Assembly: GCA_903822075.1 (NCBI GenBank)
Contig: CAIJNK010000003.1
Location: forward strand, 1-39,327
DNA: 39,327 nt
Direction: 5' to 3'
DNA from: an uncultured bacterium
GTDB lineage: Bacteria > Patescibacteriota > Minisyncoccia > Phycocordibacterales > GWA1-40-21
Shown: in pieces, positions 1-8,813 of the stretch
How the letters are laid out: each line of letters starts with the position of its first letter
Position numbering within the stretch: position 1 is the first letter of the stretch
Notes under the pieces: generated by a model
What the model was told of the DNA's origin: nothing
Databases searched by the model: none
Seen by the model: the letters and a program-made list of their open reading frames with translations, nothing else
Translations under genes and position numbers: made by a program

Positions 1-393
1 ATAGAAAACATCAAACCACAAGGCCTCGGATGTGTTCTGCATAATCCGAACCTCATACGGCCCGCCGCTTTTCTGCCCTCGATAGTACCCACCATCCGTT
101 GACCACCATATGAACTCCCAGGTTTCAACGAGTTGTATCTCATGGCTGCCTAAAGGTGTTGTCGGAATTACCACACTGCAAGTAACCGCGTTCCCCTTCG
201 GACTTTTCCAGTAATTCAGATAAAGACCCCAGAGTGTGAGTTTGAGTAGAAGAAAACCAATAAGCCAAAGCAAGATCCAACCGATTTTTCTCCAATTGGG
301 AATTCTATCGATTTTGGTAACAATCAATCCAACCAACCCAATCAGAATAATTAGGACTGTAAGTCCAGCAATAATCCAAATTATCCTTTCCAT
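1..393 (-). CDS. Partial hypothetical membrane protein, open at the window edge (MERIIWIIAGLTVLIILIGLVGLIVTKIDRIPNWRKIGWILLWLIGFLLLKLTLWG...)
   Basis: Uninterrupted minus-strand frame from ATG at 393 to the window start; AGGAGG-like SD upstream; two hydrophobic segments; follows the SPFH gene on the same strand. Missing from the ORF track because it has no stop in the window. Confidence 0.75.
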   Translation of the reverse strand, partial: MERIIWIIAGLTVLIILIGLVGLIVTKIDRIPNWRKIGWILLWLIGFLLLKLTLWGLYLNYWKSPKGNAVTCSVVIPTTPLGSHEIQLVETWEFIWWSTDGGYYRGQKSGGPYEVRIMQNTSEALWFDVFY

Positions 394-398
394 TATAT

Positions 399-1424
399 TT
401 ATCCTCCTTTCTTCTTATCAGCCGATATGGCCAGAAGAGATCCGCTTCCATTGACAAGGGTTGTCAGGTTACCCATAACGCTCTGTTTCTCGGCAGTAAT
501 AACTTTGGCGGTAGCCTCTGAATTTTTACCAATACTTCCATGCTTTTTAGCATAGACTTCGGCCTCGGCATCGCCTCTTAGAGTTATGGCCTGTGCTTCC
601 TGTTCGGCGATAAACACAGAAGCAAAAGCTCTCTCTGTTTCTTTATCCACAAAACTTATCTCAGCCAGATTTACAGCGTCTATATGTTGTCCGCAGACTT
701 CTCCTAGTGAAATATTGCCGGGCCTCGGTACATTCAGGTCAAGTATTTGCTCGGCATAGCCAGAATTCCTAATCCCATTCTGAACGGCAGAGACTTGACT
801 ACTGTCGTTATTGGATGAAACCAGAGTGCGTATACTTCTGGTACCAAAAAAGTCGCGGCTGGCTCCCAGAACCGCCATAAAGACCGGTATGGTCCAACTA
901 ATGGGCAAACTGAGACCTTTGGAAGCATCAAGGGTAGATAACTTCAGCTGAAGTCTTATCTTTAACCTGACTCCGTCTTTGGTCATAAAATGTGCCGTCA
1001 AAGGATATGAACCTTCGACAAATATTGAGGAGGCTTCTTTTTCGATATATCTAAATTCCGGGTCTTTACCCTCCGTTATCTCTTCAATGGCTTCAACGGC
1101 GATTTTGTATTTATAGACGTCATCTAAGCCGATGAAATAGGCGCCAAAGCGTCTCCAATAGAAGTTTCTTGAAATGAATTCTCCTATCTCGACTCTACCT
1201 GTTTGCTGATTTACGTGTCTGTCTTTACCAACAATATTCCCAAAAAAACTAACAATCCGACCACCCCGTTTTCTGGCCTTGATTCGGCCTAATTTGGGAC
1301 TGGAAAAGAAAGTATCTTTTTCTGCCAGAACGGGGATAAAAACACGACCGCAAAGATATAAGCCCGTCGGCAGAAATACAAAAAGTATTACAAAAATGAT
1401 CATTAAAAATAGTGGTACAGTCAT
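399..1424 (-). CDS. SPFH/band-7 domain membrane protein
   Basis: N-terminal TM then band-7-like region with AEQEAQAITLRGDAEAEVYAKK tail; start chosen at MTVPLFLM (ATG 1424) rather than track start 1556. Confidence 0.6.
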   Translation of the reverse strand: MTVPLFLMIIFVILFVFLPTGLYLCGRVFIPVLAEKDTFFSSPKLGRIKARKRGGRIVSFFGNIVGKDRHVNQQTGRVEIGEFISRNFYWRRFGAYFIGLDDVYKYKIAVEAIEEITEGKDPEFRYIEKEASSIFVEGSYPLTAHFMTKDGVRLKIRLQLKLSTLDASKGLSLPISWTIPVFMAVLGASRDFFGTRSIRTLVSSNNDSSQVSAVQNGIRNSGYAEQILDLNVPRPGNISLGEVCGQHIDAVNLAEISFVDKETERAFASVFIAEQEAQAITLRGDAEAEVYAKKHGSIGKNSEATAKVITAEKQSVMGNLTTLVNGSGSLLAISADKKKGG

Positions 1425-1563
1425 ATGCAAACCTTTCTGCGTGTTAACGCAATTTACTTTTTGTTTCCTTAACTTGTCAAAGAACTTTTTCCAGTCTGTT
1501 GTAAGTTTAACACCGCTAGTGGTTAATAGATAGCAAGGATTTGTTTCCCTGTGCATAAGAAAA

Positions 1564-1598
1564 CCTCACAAGCAACCGCGCGGGTTTTGCTTGTGAGG
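1564..1598 (-). terminator. Rho-independent terminator for 1605-1832
   Basis: CCTCACAAGCAA...TTGCTTGTGAGG 12-bp inverted repeat followed by T-rich tract on minus strand. Confidence 0.75.
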
Positions 1599-1604
1599 TC
1601 ACGT

Positions 1605-1832
1605 TTAGGTTGTTACCTTGGGCACGAGCTTGAACCCCCGTCGAAAAATAAAAAGCCAGCGTTGGGGTGTAAACTCGGTGCCGCATTTCTGGCACTCTGG
1701 GTCAACCGCATAGGGTAGCATACCGCCAAATTGCCTTTGCTTGACGGCTCCGCCGCACGCAGGGCAGGAGCGGAAACTACCGTCACGGTTAACTAGTTTG
1801 CGTTTCGGTATCCATCTAATTTTCTTCGGCAC
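1605..1832 (-). CDS. Small zinc-ribbon protein, hypothetical
   Basis: GTG start after GGAGGAAGAAGGAGGG SD; two CxxC pairs (CPAC...CQKC). Confidence 0.65.
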   Translation of the reverse strand: MPKKIRWIPKRKLVNRDGSFRSCPACGGAVKQRQFGGMLPYAVDPECQKCGTEFTPQRWLFIFRRGFKLVPKVTT

Positions 1833-1919
1833 TTTGACCCTCCTTCTTCCTCCTTTAAGCTTGTCTGTTTACAAGGTACCACCTAACAAAAGTATCGTCA
1901 AATAATTAGCAAAAGAAAA

Positions 1920-1953
1920 CCGCCCAGTGGACCTGAGTGGTCACTTTGGGCGG
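1920..1953 (-). terminator. Rho-independent terminator for 1965-2267
   Basis: CCGCCCA...TGGGCGG inverted repeat followed on minus strand by TTTTCTTTT. Confidence 0.7.
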
Positions 1954-1964
1954 GTATGGCTCGG

Positions 1965-2267
1965 CTACCAGTAATATTCCATTTGATCATTCTCAACTTG
2001 GCGCCACCCCGGATAGTCACCGTTCGGGATACAGTGATCCCAAGTAACGATGCTGAATCCCTTGCAGGTTTGAGAGGTGTGAACCGTCCCACAATGGATC
2101 TCACTGTCTTGTGCCTGAGGAAAGGTCTCCTTGAGTTTGGCGGCCATTTCCTGAAAAGCGGTAATGGTTCCCTTATTATAACCGACAAGCAGATGGACGT
2201 GGGCAAAGGTCATTCCATCTTTTTGTGGCATATCTTTCCGCCAGTAAATAAAACGTCTTTCACTCAT
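1965..2267 (-). CDS. Hypothetical protein, 100 aa
   Basis: CCAGGAGGGAAAATG SD and start; own promoter and terminator. Confidence 0.65.
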   Translation of the reverse strand: MSERRFIYWRKDMPQKDGMTFAHVHLLVGYNKGTITAFQEMAAKLKETFPQAQDSEIHCGTVHTSQTCKGFSIVTWDHCIPNGDYPGWRQVENDQMEYYW

Positions 2268-2303
2268 TTTCCCTCCTGGTGTTCGTGGTTAACTCTATAT
2301 TGG

Positions 2304-2332
2304 AGTGTAGCACCTTTTAGATTTTCTGTCAA
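2304..2332 (-). promoter_or_regulatory. Sigma70-type promoter for 1965-2267
   Basis: Minus strand TTGACA (2332-2327), 17-bp spacer, TACACT (2309-2304). Confidence 0.7.
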
Positions 2333-2333
2333 G

Positions 2334-2405
2334 TGACCCTATGGAGAGTCGAACTCCACTTCTAGCCTTGAGAAGGCTATGTCCTAACCGATAGACGATA
2401 GGGCC
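2334..2405 (-). tRNA. tRNA-Glu, anticodon CTC
   Basis: Minus strand GGCCCTA...TAGGGTC acceptor stem, D arm, TAGCC-TTCTCAA-GGCTA anticodon arm, TGGAG-TTCGACT-CTCCA T arm; CCA not encoded. Confidence 0.92.
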
Positions 2406-2462
2406 AATATTTACTAACCAAAAGAATATAACACTTTTTTGTAAAAAATCAAAGCAAAAAAA

Positions 2463-2489
2463 GATGCTCGACCGGAACGGGCGAGCATC
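2463..2489 (-). terminator. Rho-independent terminator for 2514-2819
   Basis: GATGCTCG...CGAGCATC inverted repeat, T-run on minus strand. Confidence 0.75.
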
Positions 2490-2513
2490 ACAAGCGAGGG
2501 AAGTGAATAGAGT

Positions 2514-2819
2514 TTAACCGAAGATGTCCTTTCTGTTTCGGAATCCTTCAGTCACTTCCGGTAGCGGCAGTGAGATCATTGGTCGCGGCCGATTTACCGG
2601 AACAATGACCGTTGTACCTTTCTTTTGCCGGACAACAGTCGGCAGGTCCTTTTTCAACTCATTCACAACCTCAGTCTCATTGGTGAGAGGGATTCGGTAA
2701 AAATCAAATACCAATCTCACGGCTTTTTCAGCGGATTTGACTGGTTTTTCCCTTCGGACCATAAAGTTCTTGGCTAGACGGACCAGACGGGGAACGTCCT
2801 GGCATAGTGGGATCTCCAT
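2514..2819 (-). CDS. Hypothetical protein, 101 aa
   Basis: AAGGAGGATTACATG start region; promoter TTGACA-N17-TATAGT at 2903-2875. Confidence 0.65.
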   Translation of the reverse strand: MEIPLCQDVPRLVRLAKNFMVRREKPVKSAEKAVRLVFDFYRIPLTNETEVVNELKKDLPTVVRQKKGTTVIVPVNRPRPMISLPLPEVTEGFRNRKDIFG

Positions 2820-2931
2820 GTAATCCTCCTTCTTGGGGTTAAAGCGATTGTATCCCTAAAGACCAACTCCTCCAACTATACAGGTAAATATAGTTAATGT
2901 CAAGCGTATCTTTAGGGCGAAAAATATAAAA

Positions 2932-2966
2932 AGACACCTTGGCAAAACAGATTGCTTTGGGTGTCT
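2932..2966 (-). terminator. Rho-independent terminator for 2993-3268
   Basis: AGACACC...GGTGTCT inverted repeat followed by TTTTTA on minus strand. Confidence 0.6.
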
Positions 2967-2992
2967 CTGTGTGAGGATGACTTTTGGCGTCA

Positions 2993-3268
2993 CTATTCGT
3001 GAGGTTTCTTTTGCGTTTTTTCCTTGATTCGTCTAGCCATTTCCTGGCAGACTATATGAAGATCTTTCATGTTCCCGCCAAGCGTTATGCGGGCTGCCTC
3101 AGCGCTGATAGTGATGCTTGCCCCACTGTTTTCTCGAAGCCTTTCGGCCTCAACAACAATTCTCTCAATCATCTGCGTTTTACCAGCCGGGATCACACCA
3201 TTCATAAAAAGCACATCCTTTTCTAGACGCCAAACTTGTATAGAACAATCTGCATCAATTAATAGCAA
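2993..3268 (-). CDS. Hypothetical protein, up to 91 aa
   Basis: Open frame ending just before a terminator; start uncertain. Confidence 0.5.
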   Translation of the reverse strand: MLLIDADCSIQVWRLEKDVLFMNGVIPAGKTQMIERIVVEAERLRENSGASITISAEAARITLGGNMKDLHIVCQEMARRIKEKTQKKPHE

Positions 3269-3312
3269 AACAGCATTAATTGGCTATGACAGAGATGTAT
3301 GAAATTAGCAAT

Positions 3313-3768
3313 CTAATTAAAAAGACTTTCCACTACTTCTTTGACGTCAGTACCATCAGCCATTCCTTTGAATTCTTTCATCAGGGCACCCATAAATTTA
3401 CCCAGACCGGCTTTGTCGGTCACATTGAGCTCGGTTTTTTTGGCCAAGGCAATTTTTTTTATTTCCTCCTTGCTCATCATTTTCGGCAGGAAAGTTTCCA
3501 GGATTTTCAATTCGGCATTTTCGGTTTCCACCAAGTCCATCCGGTTACCTTTGGTAAATTGGTCAATGGAATCTTTTCTTTGTTTGACGGCTCGCTTGAT
3601 AACAGCAATCGCTTCGTCATCAGTGAGTTCGGATTGAGGCGTCTTGCCTTTGGCTACGAGCTCATTGGTAAAGCTGGTTACCAAACCGCGGAGCACGGTC
3701 AGCCGGACCGCATCATGGGCAATCATCGCTCCTTTTATACTATCGCGCATTTCTTGTTGTATGGACAT
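3313..3768 (-). CDS. yqeY: GatB/YqeY domain protein
   Basis: MSIQQEMRDSIKGAMIAHDAVRLTVLRGLVTSFTNELVAKGKTP...DDEAIAVIKRAVKQRKDSIDQF family pattern. Confidence 0.9.
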   Translation of the reverse strand: MSIQQEMRDSIKGAMIAHDAVRLTVLRGLVTSFTNELVAKGKTPQSELTDDEAIAVIKRAVKQRKDSIDQFTKGNRMDLVETENAELKILETFLPKMMSKEEIKKIALAKKTELNVTDKAGLGKFMGALMKEFKGMADGTDVKEVVESLFN

Positions 3769-3789
3769 GTTATTTTGTATTTAAGACAA

Positions 3790-3869
3790 TGAAGATTGTT
3801 TGATTTTAAAATGTCTGGTTGAGCCGTTCTATGGGCGACCCGAGGACTTTTAAAATTAAATAATCTTTA
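3790..3869 (-). ncRNA. Conserved leader hairpin element, copy A (upstream of yqeY)
   Basis: 66-bp core (3797-3862) shared with copies at 7016-7107 and 21608-21703; inner stem ATTTTAAAAGTC/GACaTTTTAAAAT; internal loop ATTTA/CAAAC; outer stem AAGATT/AATCTT. Confidence 0.75.
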
Positions 3870-3931
3870 TCTTCTGGTTATTAACTCTATGATACTATCA
3901 CATTTTGGCTTTAATTGGTATAATGTGACAT

Positions 3932-4993
3932 ATGGAAATTATTTTAATTATCGTTTTAGTCCTGGTTTTATTGGCTTTGGCCGTTTTGATTTGGCAGAAT
4001 ATCAATCGGAACAAAATGCCGGACGAGGTAAAAAAAGACGATACCGGTTTGAATTTGATTTTACAGCAAATAAACGAGTTGAACCGGACGGTGGACAGCA
4101 AGATCAGTGAGAACAGCCGGCATATGAACGATTCTATTCGTAATCAGTTCAGCGAATCAGCTAAGTTGATAAAAGACGTAACCCAGGGTTTAACCAAACT
4201 TGATGAGACGAACCGGCAGGTGGTCAGTTTTGCGGATCAGCTTCAGTCCCTTCAAGATATTTTGAAGAACCCAAAGCACCGCGGAATTTTAGGTGAATAT
4301 TATCTGGAAACTTTATTGCAAAATGTGTTGGCGCCGACGCAATATAAGATGCAATATGCTTTTGCCAATGGGGAGATAGTGGATGCGGCGGTGTTTGTGA
4401 GAGATAAGATCATTCCGGTGGACTCCAAGTTTTCTCTGGAAAATTATAACAAGCTTTCCGTGGAGCAAAATCCACAAGAAAAAGAAAAGTTGGAAAAAGC
4501 CTTTGTGAACGATTTGAAACTGCGCATCCAGGAAACGTCCAAATATATTCGGCCAAAAGAGGGGACGATGGACTTTGCTTTTATGTTTATTCCGCACGAG
4601 GCTATTTATTATGATTTGCTGGTCAATAAGATTGGCGCCATCACGGAAGAAACGGACAATCTGATTCAGCGCGCTGCCAATAAATACAAGGTGATTATCG
4701 TTTCGCCTACTTCTTTCCTGGCGTATTTGCAAACGGTCCTGCAAGGTTTGAAAGCGATGCAGATTGAAGAGTCCGCCAAGGAAATTAGAAAAAATGTGGA
4801 AGGTTTGCAGAAGCACTTGAAAACTTTTGAGGAATATCAGGGCAAGCTCGGTAATGCCTTGGCCACCACAGTGAATCATTTCAATGCGTCAAATAAGGAG
4901 TTTAAAAAGATTGATAAAGATGTTGTGCGTATTACCGGTACCGAATCAGATATTGAGCTTTTGGAAGTGTCCCGGCCGGAGACGGAAGAGTAG
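3932..4993 (+). CDS. rmuC: DNA recombination protein RmuC family
   Basis: N-terminal TM, coiled coil, then RGILGEYYLETLLQNVL and VDSKFSLENY motifs of RmuC. Confidence 0.92.
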   Translation: MEIILIIVLVLVLLALAVLIWQNINRNKMPDEVKKDDTGLNLILQQINELNRTVDSKISENSRHMNDSIRNQFSESAKLIKDVTQGLTKLDETNRQVVSFADQLQSLQDILKNPKHRGILGEYYLETLLQNVLAPTQYKMQYAFANGEIVDAAVFVRDKIIPVDSKFSLENYNKLSVEQNPQEKEKLEKAFVNDLKLRIQETSKYIRPKEGTMDFAFMFIPHEAIYYDLLVNKIGAITEETDNLIQRAANKYKVIIVSPTSFLAYLQTVLQGLKAMQIEESAKEIRKNVEGLQKHLKTFEEYQGKLGNALATTVNHFNASNKEFKKIDKDVVRITGTESDIELLEVSRPETEE

Positions 4994-5002
4994 ATTTTAT
5001 TT

Positions 5003-5659
5003 ATGAAAATATATCAATTTAGTTGTCGGGAGGTAAATGGTATTGATTTAAGGCAGGCGAATGCGGTTCTTAGACATGGGCCGGATTTAATAATAAGGGA
5101 GGCACCAGGCACAGATAAAGGGCCTGTCCTGGTCATAAACCCCAATGATTCAGTCAAAATACAGCAAGCTAAATTAAAGGAAATAATCGTAGGGCTCAGG
5201 AAGACGGCAAAGAAATACCCGTGGGTAATGTCTGATGTTAAAATCTATGAAAATGCCATTGAGCTTTTACTTGGAGGTCATAAATTGAAAATGTATGATG
5301 TGGATGCTCCAAGCGAATTACTGAGGGAAACCATTATTAATAAATGGAACCTTATAGATAAGCCAAGACGCCGGGGTATTCATTTGCTGTGGTGGGTCTA
5401 CATATATCTTAGGGAAAAGATAATGTCTAAAAATATTCAGCCGTTATTAAAAAATGAAAACCAGATGGTGCTTATGTTCATGCAAAAATTTCATTGGCTG
5501 AATGTTAAATTTTTACTTACTAAACCCAAAAGAGATGATATTTGGCAGTATTATTTTGGAAAATTTAAGGGTGTTGATGAGAAAAATATTTCCGATTTTA
5601 TTAAGGCAAAGAATATGGTACTGTACAAATACTGGTTGAAACATTCTGATTTTGTCTAA
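5003..5659 (+). CDS. Hypothetical protein, 218 aa
   Basis: Long ORF 9 nt after rmuC. Confidence 0.6.
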   Translation: MKIYQFSCREVNGIDLRQANAVLRHGPDLIIREAPGTDKGPVLVINPNDSVKIQQAKLKEIIVGLRKTAKKYPWVMSDVKIYENAIELLLGGHKLKMYDVDAPSELLRETIINKWNLIDKPRRRGIHLLWWVYIYLREKIMSKNIQPLLKNENQMVLMFMQKFHWLNVKFLLTKPKRDDIWQYYFGKFKGVDEKNISDFIKAKNMVLYKYWLKHSDFV

Positions 5660-5719
5660 CATCTTTTTTTGGATGTGAATGGTATTATTAACGTTTATTA
5701 GAATTAATTTAATAAAAAT

Positions 5720-6313
5720 ATGAGTTTTGAATCATACAGTGGAGATATTCAAGAGAATCAGGGAGAAAGACTGAATAAAGATGAGGCGGTTGAAAAAGAA
5801 ACGACTATTCTCGAACGATTTCGGAAAGGTTCACATGCCGCCAAATTATTTTTTGCCATGATGACTTTGAGCACAAATATGGCATTTGGACAGGCAGATG
5901 GGACAGCGAGAAGTAGTGAAGTTGGAACAAACACTGTAAATGTTGAACAGACTCAAAATGTAAAGAGACAGTGGGAAGATTTGGCCAAAGAGCAAGAAAA
6001 AGCGAAAGAAATCCAAAAAGAAAACGAGAGAATCTCGAAAATGGTTGAGAGTATTTCTACCGCAAATAAAGATTCAGCAGCCAAAGTAAAAAAAGTCACG
6101 GAAGACCTGCAAGAAGATCTGAAAAAAAGAGCAGAAGATGCTAAACGAAATCCGCAACCTTCTCCGAGTAATTCATCTCAAAATAAAATAGATGAAATGA
6201 TGAAAAAAGTTAAGGATCAAGAGAAAGCCGCTTATGGTGATTTTAAGGCAAAAACGGGGGTTGACGTAAACGACATTTTAAAAGTTTTTGGAGGTAAGGC
6301 TGATTTAAAATAA
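5720..6313 (+). CDS. Hypothetical protein with internal hydrophobic segment and charged coiled coil
   Basis: Long ORF; KLFFAMMTLSTNMAFG segment followed by Lys/Glu-rich helix. Confidence 0.6.
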   Translation: MSFESYSGDIQENQGERLNKDEAVEKETTILERFRKGSHAAKLFFAMMTLSTNMAFGQADGTARSSEVGTNTVNVEQTQNVKRQWEDLAKEQEKAKEIQKENERISKMVESISTANKDSAAKVKKVTEDLQEDLKKRAEDAKRNPQPSPSNSSQNKIDEMMKKVKDQEKAAYGDFKAKTGVDVNDILKVFGGKADLK

Positions 6314-6319
6314 TATCCT

Positions 6320-6574
6320 ATGAATATATTTGATAATACAAATCTGACGACTGAGGAACGACGAGAAATTCAAGGAATAATTGATATCGTTTGTGGCGGT
6401 AATCAAGAGACCGAGGGCGTGGTAATTAAAGCTTTTCAGGACGATCCAAATTTGCTATATAAGATGAGAGATATTTTAGTAGCCAAAAAACTAGCCGTTC
6501 AGTCTGGTAGCAAGAAGGATTTTGACCGGATTATTAAAGAAGAAGAGATACTTCTAGACTCATTGGTGGCTTAA
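6320..6574 (+). CDS. Hypothetical protein, 84 aa
   Basis: ORF 6 nt after 5720-6313, same strand. Confidence 0.55.
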   Translation: MNIFDNTNLTTEERREIQGIIDIVCGGNQETEGVVIKAFQDDPNLLYKMRDILVAKKLAVQSGSKKDFDRIIKEEEILLDSLVA

Positions 6575-6622
6575 TAAATAAGGGCTATTGCATAATTTTT
6601 ATTTTCGTGTAATATACACCCT

Positions 6623-6940
6623 ATGGAATTTGCCGTGATAAAAACCGGAGGAAAACAGTATAAAGTCGCCGTGGGCGATTCTGTTAAGATTGAGAAAATC
6701 ACCGGTGAATACAAGGAAGGTGATAAGCTCACTTTTGATCAGGTTTTGCTTGTGGACAACGGTAAGGATACCACTATTGGTACCCCCGTCATCAAAGGCG
6801 CTGAGGTTAAAGCCACTTTGGAAAAAATTGGCCGAGCTCAGAAGATCACCGTCATTCATTACAAGCAGAAGAGCCGATACTTCAAGAAAAACGGACACCG
6901 ACAGCCTTTCTTTCAAGTTAAAATAGACGCCATCAAGTAA
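6623..6940 (+). CDS. rplU: 50S ribosomal protein L21
   Basis: MEFAVIKTGGKQYKVAVGDSVKIEKI...ITVIHYKQKSRYFKKNGHRQPFFQVKI. Confidence 0.96.
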   Translation: MEFAVIKTGGKQYKVAVGDSVKIEKITGEYKEGDKLTFDQVLLVDNGKDTTIGTPVIKGAEVKATLEKIGRAQKITVIHYKQKSRYFKKNGHRQPFFQVKIDAIK

Positions 6941-6962
6941 AACCGCCCCCGAAAAGGCGGTT
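6941..6962 (+). terminator. Rho-independent terminator of rplU
   Basis: AACCGCC CCCGAAAA GGCGGTT then TTCTTATTTT. Confidence 0.8.
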
Positions 6963-6985
6963 TTCTTATTTTTGCAAAATTAATG

Positions 6986-6991
6986 TATAAT
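6986..6991 (+). promoter_or_regulatory. -10 hexamer TATAAT of the pyrG promoter
   Basis: TGTATAATG; predicted TSS lies just before the leader hairpin. Confidence 0.5.
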
Positions 6992-7015
6992 GCTTTAGTA
7001 ATTATTAATTAAATA

Positions 7016-7107
7016 TGAAAATCATAGATATTTAATTTTAAAAGTCCTCGGGTCGCCCACAGAAAGGCTCAACCAGACATTTTAAAATCAAACATTTATA
7101 ATTTTCA
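7016..7107 (+). ncRNA. Conserved leader hairpin element, copy B (upstream of pyrG)
   Basis: Same core as copies A and C; outer stem TGAAAAT-C-ATAGAT / ATTTAT-A-ATTTTCA; ends 8 nt before ATG. Confidence 0.8.
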
Positions 7108-7115
7108 AATACAAA

Positions 7116-8759
7116 ATGAAAAATCATAAATACATTTTCGTGACGGGTGGGGTGATGTCAGGGGTGGGCAAGGGAATCGCGGCGTCATCCATTGGCGCTA
7201 TTTTTAAGGCTAGGGGTTTTGCGGTGACGATGATAAAGATTGATCCTTATGTGAACGTGGATGCCGGAACTATGAACCCCACGGAGCATGGCGAAGTATT
7301 CGTATTGGAGGATGGTGATGAGTGTGATCAGGATATGGGAAATTATGAAAGATTTTTGAATATTTCCTTGACTCGGACCAATTATATGACCACCGGCCGG
7401 GTGTATCAGGAGGTGATTCGCAAGGAAAGAAATTTGGAATATAAAGGGAAATGCGTTTCCGTTATACCAGACATAACAGACGAAGTAATCAGGCGGATTG
7501 AATTAGCTTCAGATAAGGCCGACTCGGACATTACTATTATTGAAGTGGGGGGGACGATTGGTGAATATCAAAATATGCTTTTCTTGGAGGCAGCTCGTAT
7601 TATGAAGGGCAGGGCACATGACGATGTGGCATTTGTAATGGTGAGTTATTTACCAATTCCATCAAAAGTTGGCGAGATGAAAACCAAGCCAACCCAATTT
7701 GCCTCGAGCACCCTAAATAGTGCCGGTATTCAGACGGATGTGATTATTGCCAGGGCGTCTGTTCCGATTGATCAGAAACGTAAGGACAAGATTGCCATGT
7801 ATTGTAATATTCGACCCGAAGGCGTGATTTCCGCACCTGATATTGAAAGCATATATGATGTACCGCTGAATTTTGAAAAAGATAATATCAGCAGTGTTTT
7901 GGGTAGCGTTTTAAAATTGGATATGACCGATAAACCGCTTAATTTTGGCCCATGGCAGGCTTTTGTGAAGAAATCTAAGGCGGTGAAAAAAGAAGTGAAT
8001 ATTGCCGTCGTGGGAAAGTATTTTAGCTCCGGGGATTTTATCCTGTCCGATGTGTATATCACTGTTTTGGAAGCCTTAAAATATTCCGCATATAAATTGG
8101 ATCATAAAGTCAAACTGCATTATCTCGGCTCGCAACAGTTTGAGAAAGACCCGAAGAAGTTGAAAGATTTGAAAAAGTATGACGGTATTTTGGTGCCGGG
8201 TGGTTTTGGCTCCACCGGCATTGAAGGGATTATTTCTGTCATCAAATATGCCAGAGAGAATAAAATCCCATATTTTGGCTTATGTTACGGCATGCAACTT
8301 TTGGTGATTGAATTTGCCCGGAATGTTTTGAAATTGAAAGATGCCAATACGGCAGAGATAGACAAGAACTCTAAAAACTTGGTGATAGATATTATGCCGG
8401 ATCAAAAACAAAAATTAGCGGAAGGAAATTATGGTGGCAGTATGCGCTTGGGAGCCTATGAAGCAGTTCTGGGACGTGGAACCATTGCTCATGATGCTTA
8501 TAAGCAAGATGCCATTCAGGAAAGACATCGTCACCGTTATGAAGTGAGTCCGGATTATATTCAAAAACTGACGGATGCCGGTCTGGTCTTTTCCGGTAAG
8601 TCACCGGACGGCACTTTGATGGAAATCGCCGAGCTCCCTAAAAAGGTTCATCCATTTTTCCTTGGTACCCAGTTTCATCCAGAGTTTCTGGCTCGTCCGC
8701 TCGTTCCACACCCGCTATTTACTGCTTTCATTAAAGCCTCAATTAAAAATATGAAATAA
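7116..8759 (+). CDS. pyrG: CTP synthase
   Basis: YIFVTGGVMSGVGKGIAASSIG, GTIGEYQ and C-terminal glutaminase GLCYGMQ / GTQFHPE. Confidence 0.97.
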   Translation: MKNHKYIFVTGGVMSGVGKGIAASSIGAIFKARGFAVTMIKIDPYVNVDAGTMNPTEHGEVFVLEDGDECDQDMGNYERFLNISLTRTNYMTTGRVYQEVIRKERNLEYKGKCVSVIPDITDEVIRRIELASDKADSDITIIEVGGTIGEYQNMLFLEAARIMKGRAHDDVAFVMVSYLPIPSKVGEMKTKPTQFASSTLNSAGIQTDVIIARASVPIDQKRKDKIAMYCNIRPEGVISAPDIESIYDVPLNFEKDNISSVLGSVLKLDMTDKPLNFGPWQAFVKKSKAVKKEVNIAVVGKYFSSGDFILSDVYITVLEALKYSAYKLDHKVKLHYLGSQQFEKDPKKLKDLKKYDGILVPGGFGSTGIEGIISVIKYARENKIPYFGLCYGMQLLVIEFARNVLKLKDANTAEIDKNSKNLVIDIMPDQKQKLAEGNYGGSMRLGAYEAVLGRGTIAHDAYKQDAIQERHRHRYEVSPDYIQKLTDAGLVFSGKSPDGTLMEIAELPKKVHPFFLGTQFHPEFLARPLVPHPLFTAFIKASIKNMK

Positions 8760-8762
8760 AAA

Positions 8763-8790
8763 AATTCCCCACTCAGGTGAGCGGGGAATT
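8763..8790. terminator. Bidirectional terminator between pyrG and 8814-9335
   Basis: AATTCCCC...GGGGAATT inverted repeat between convergent genes. Confidence 0.7.
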
Positions 8791-8813
8791 CGGTACACGG
8801 CAGTTTTATGTCG

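Noticed and set aside
236-454. ORF 72 aa plus strand
   Set aside because: Antisense to the better-supported minus-strand partial CDS 1-393; low-complexity Ile-rich translation.
1956-2336. 126-aa plus-strand ORF
   Set aside because: Covers a terminator and the opposite gene 1965-2267, which has its own promoter and SD.
3280-3792. 170-aa plus-strand ORF
   Set aside because: Antisense to yqeY, which matches a known family; shadow ORF.
4313-4879. 188-aa minus-strand ORF
   Set aside because: Antisense shadow of rmuC.
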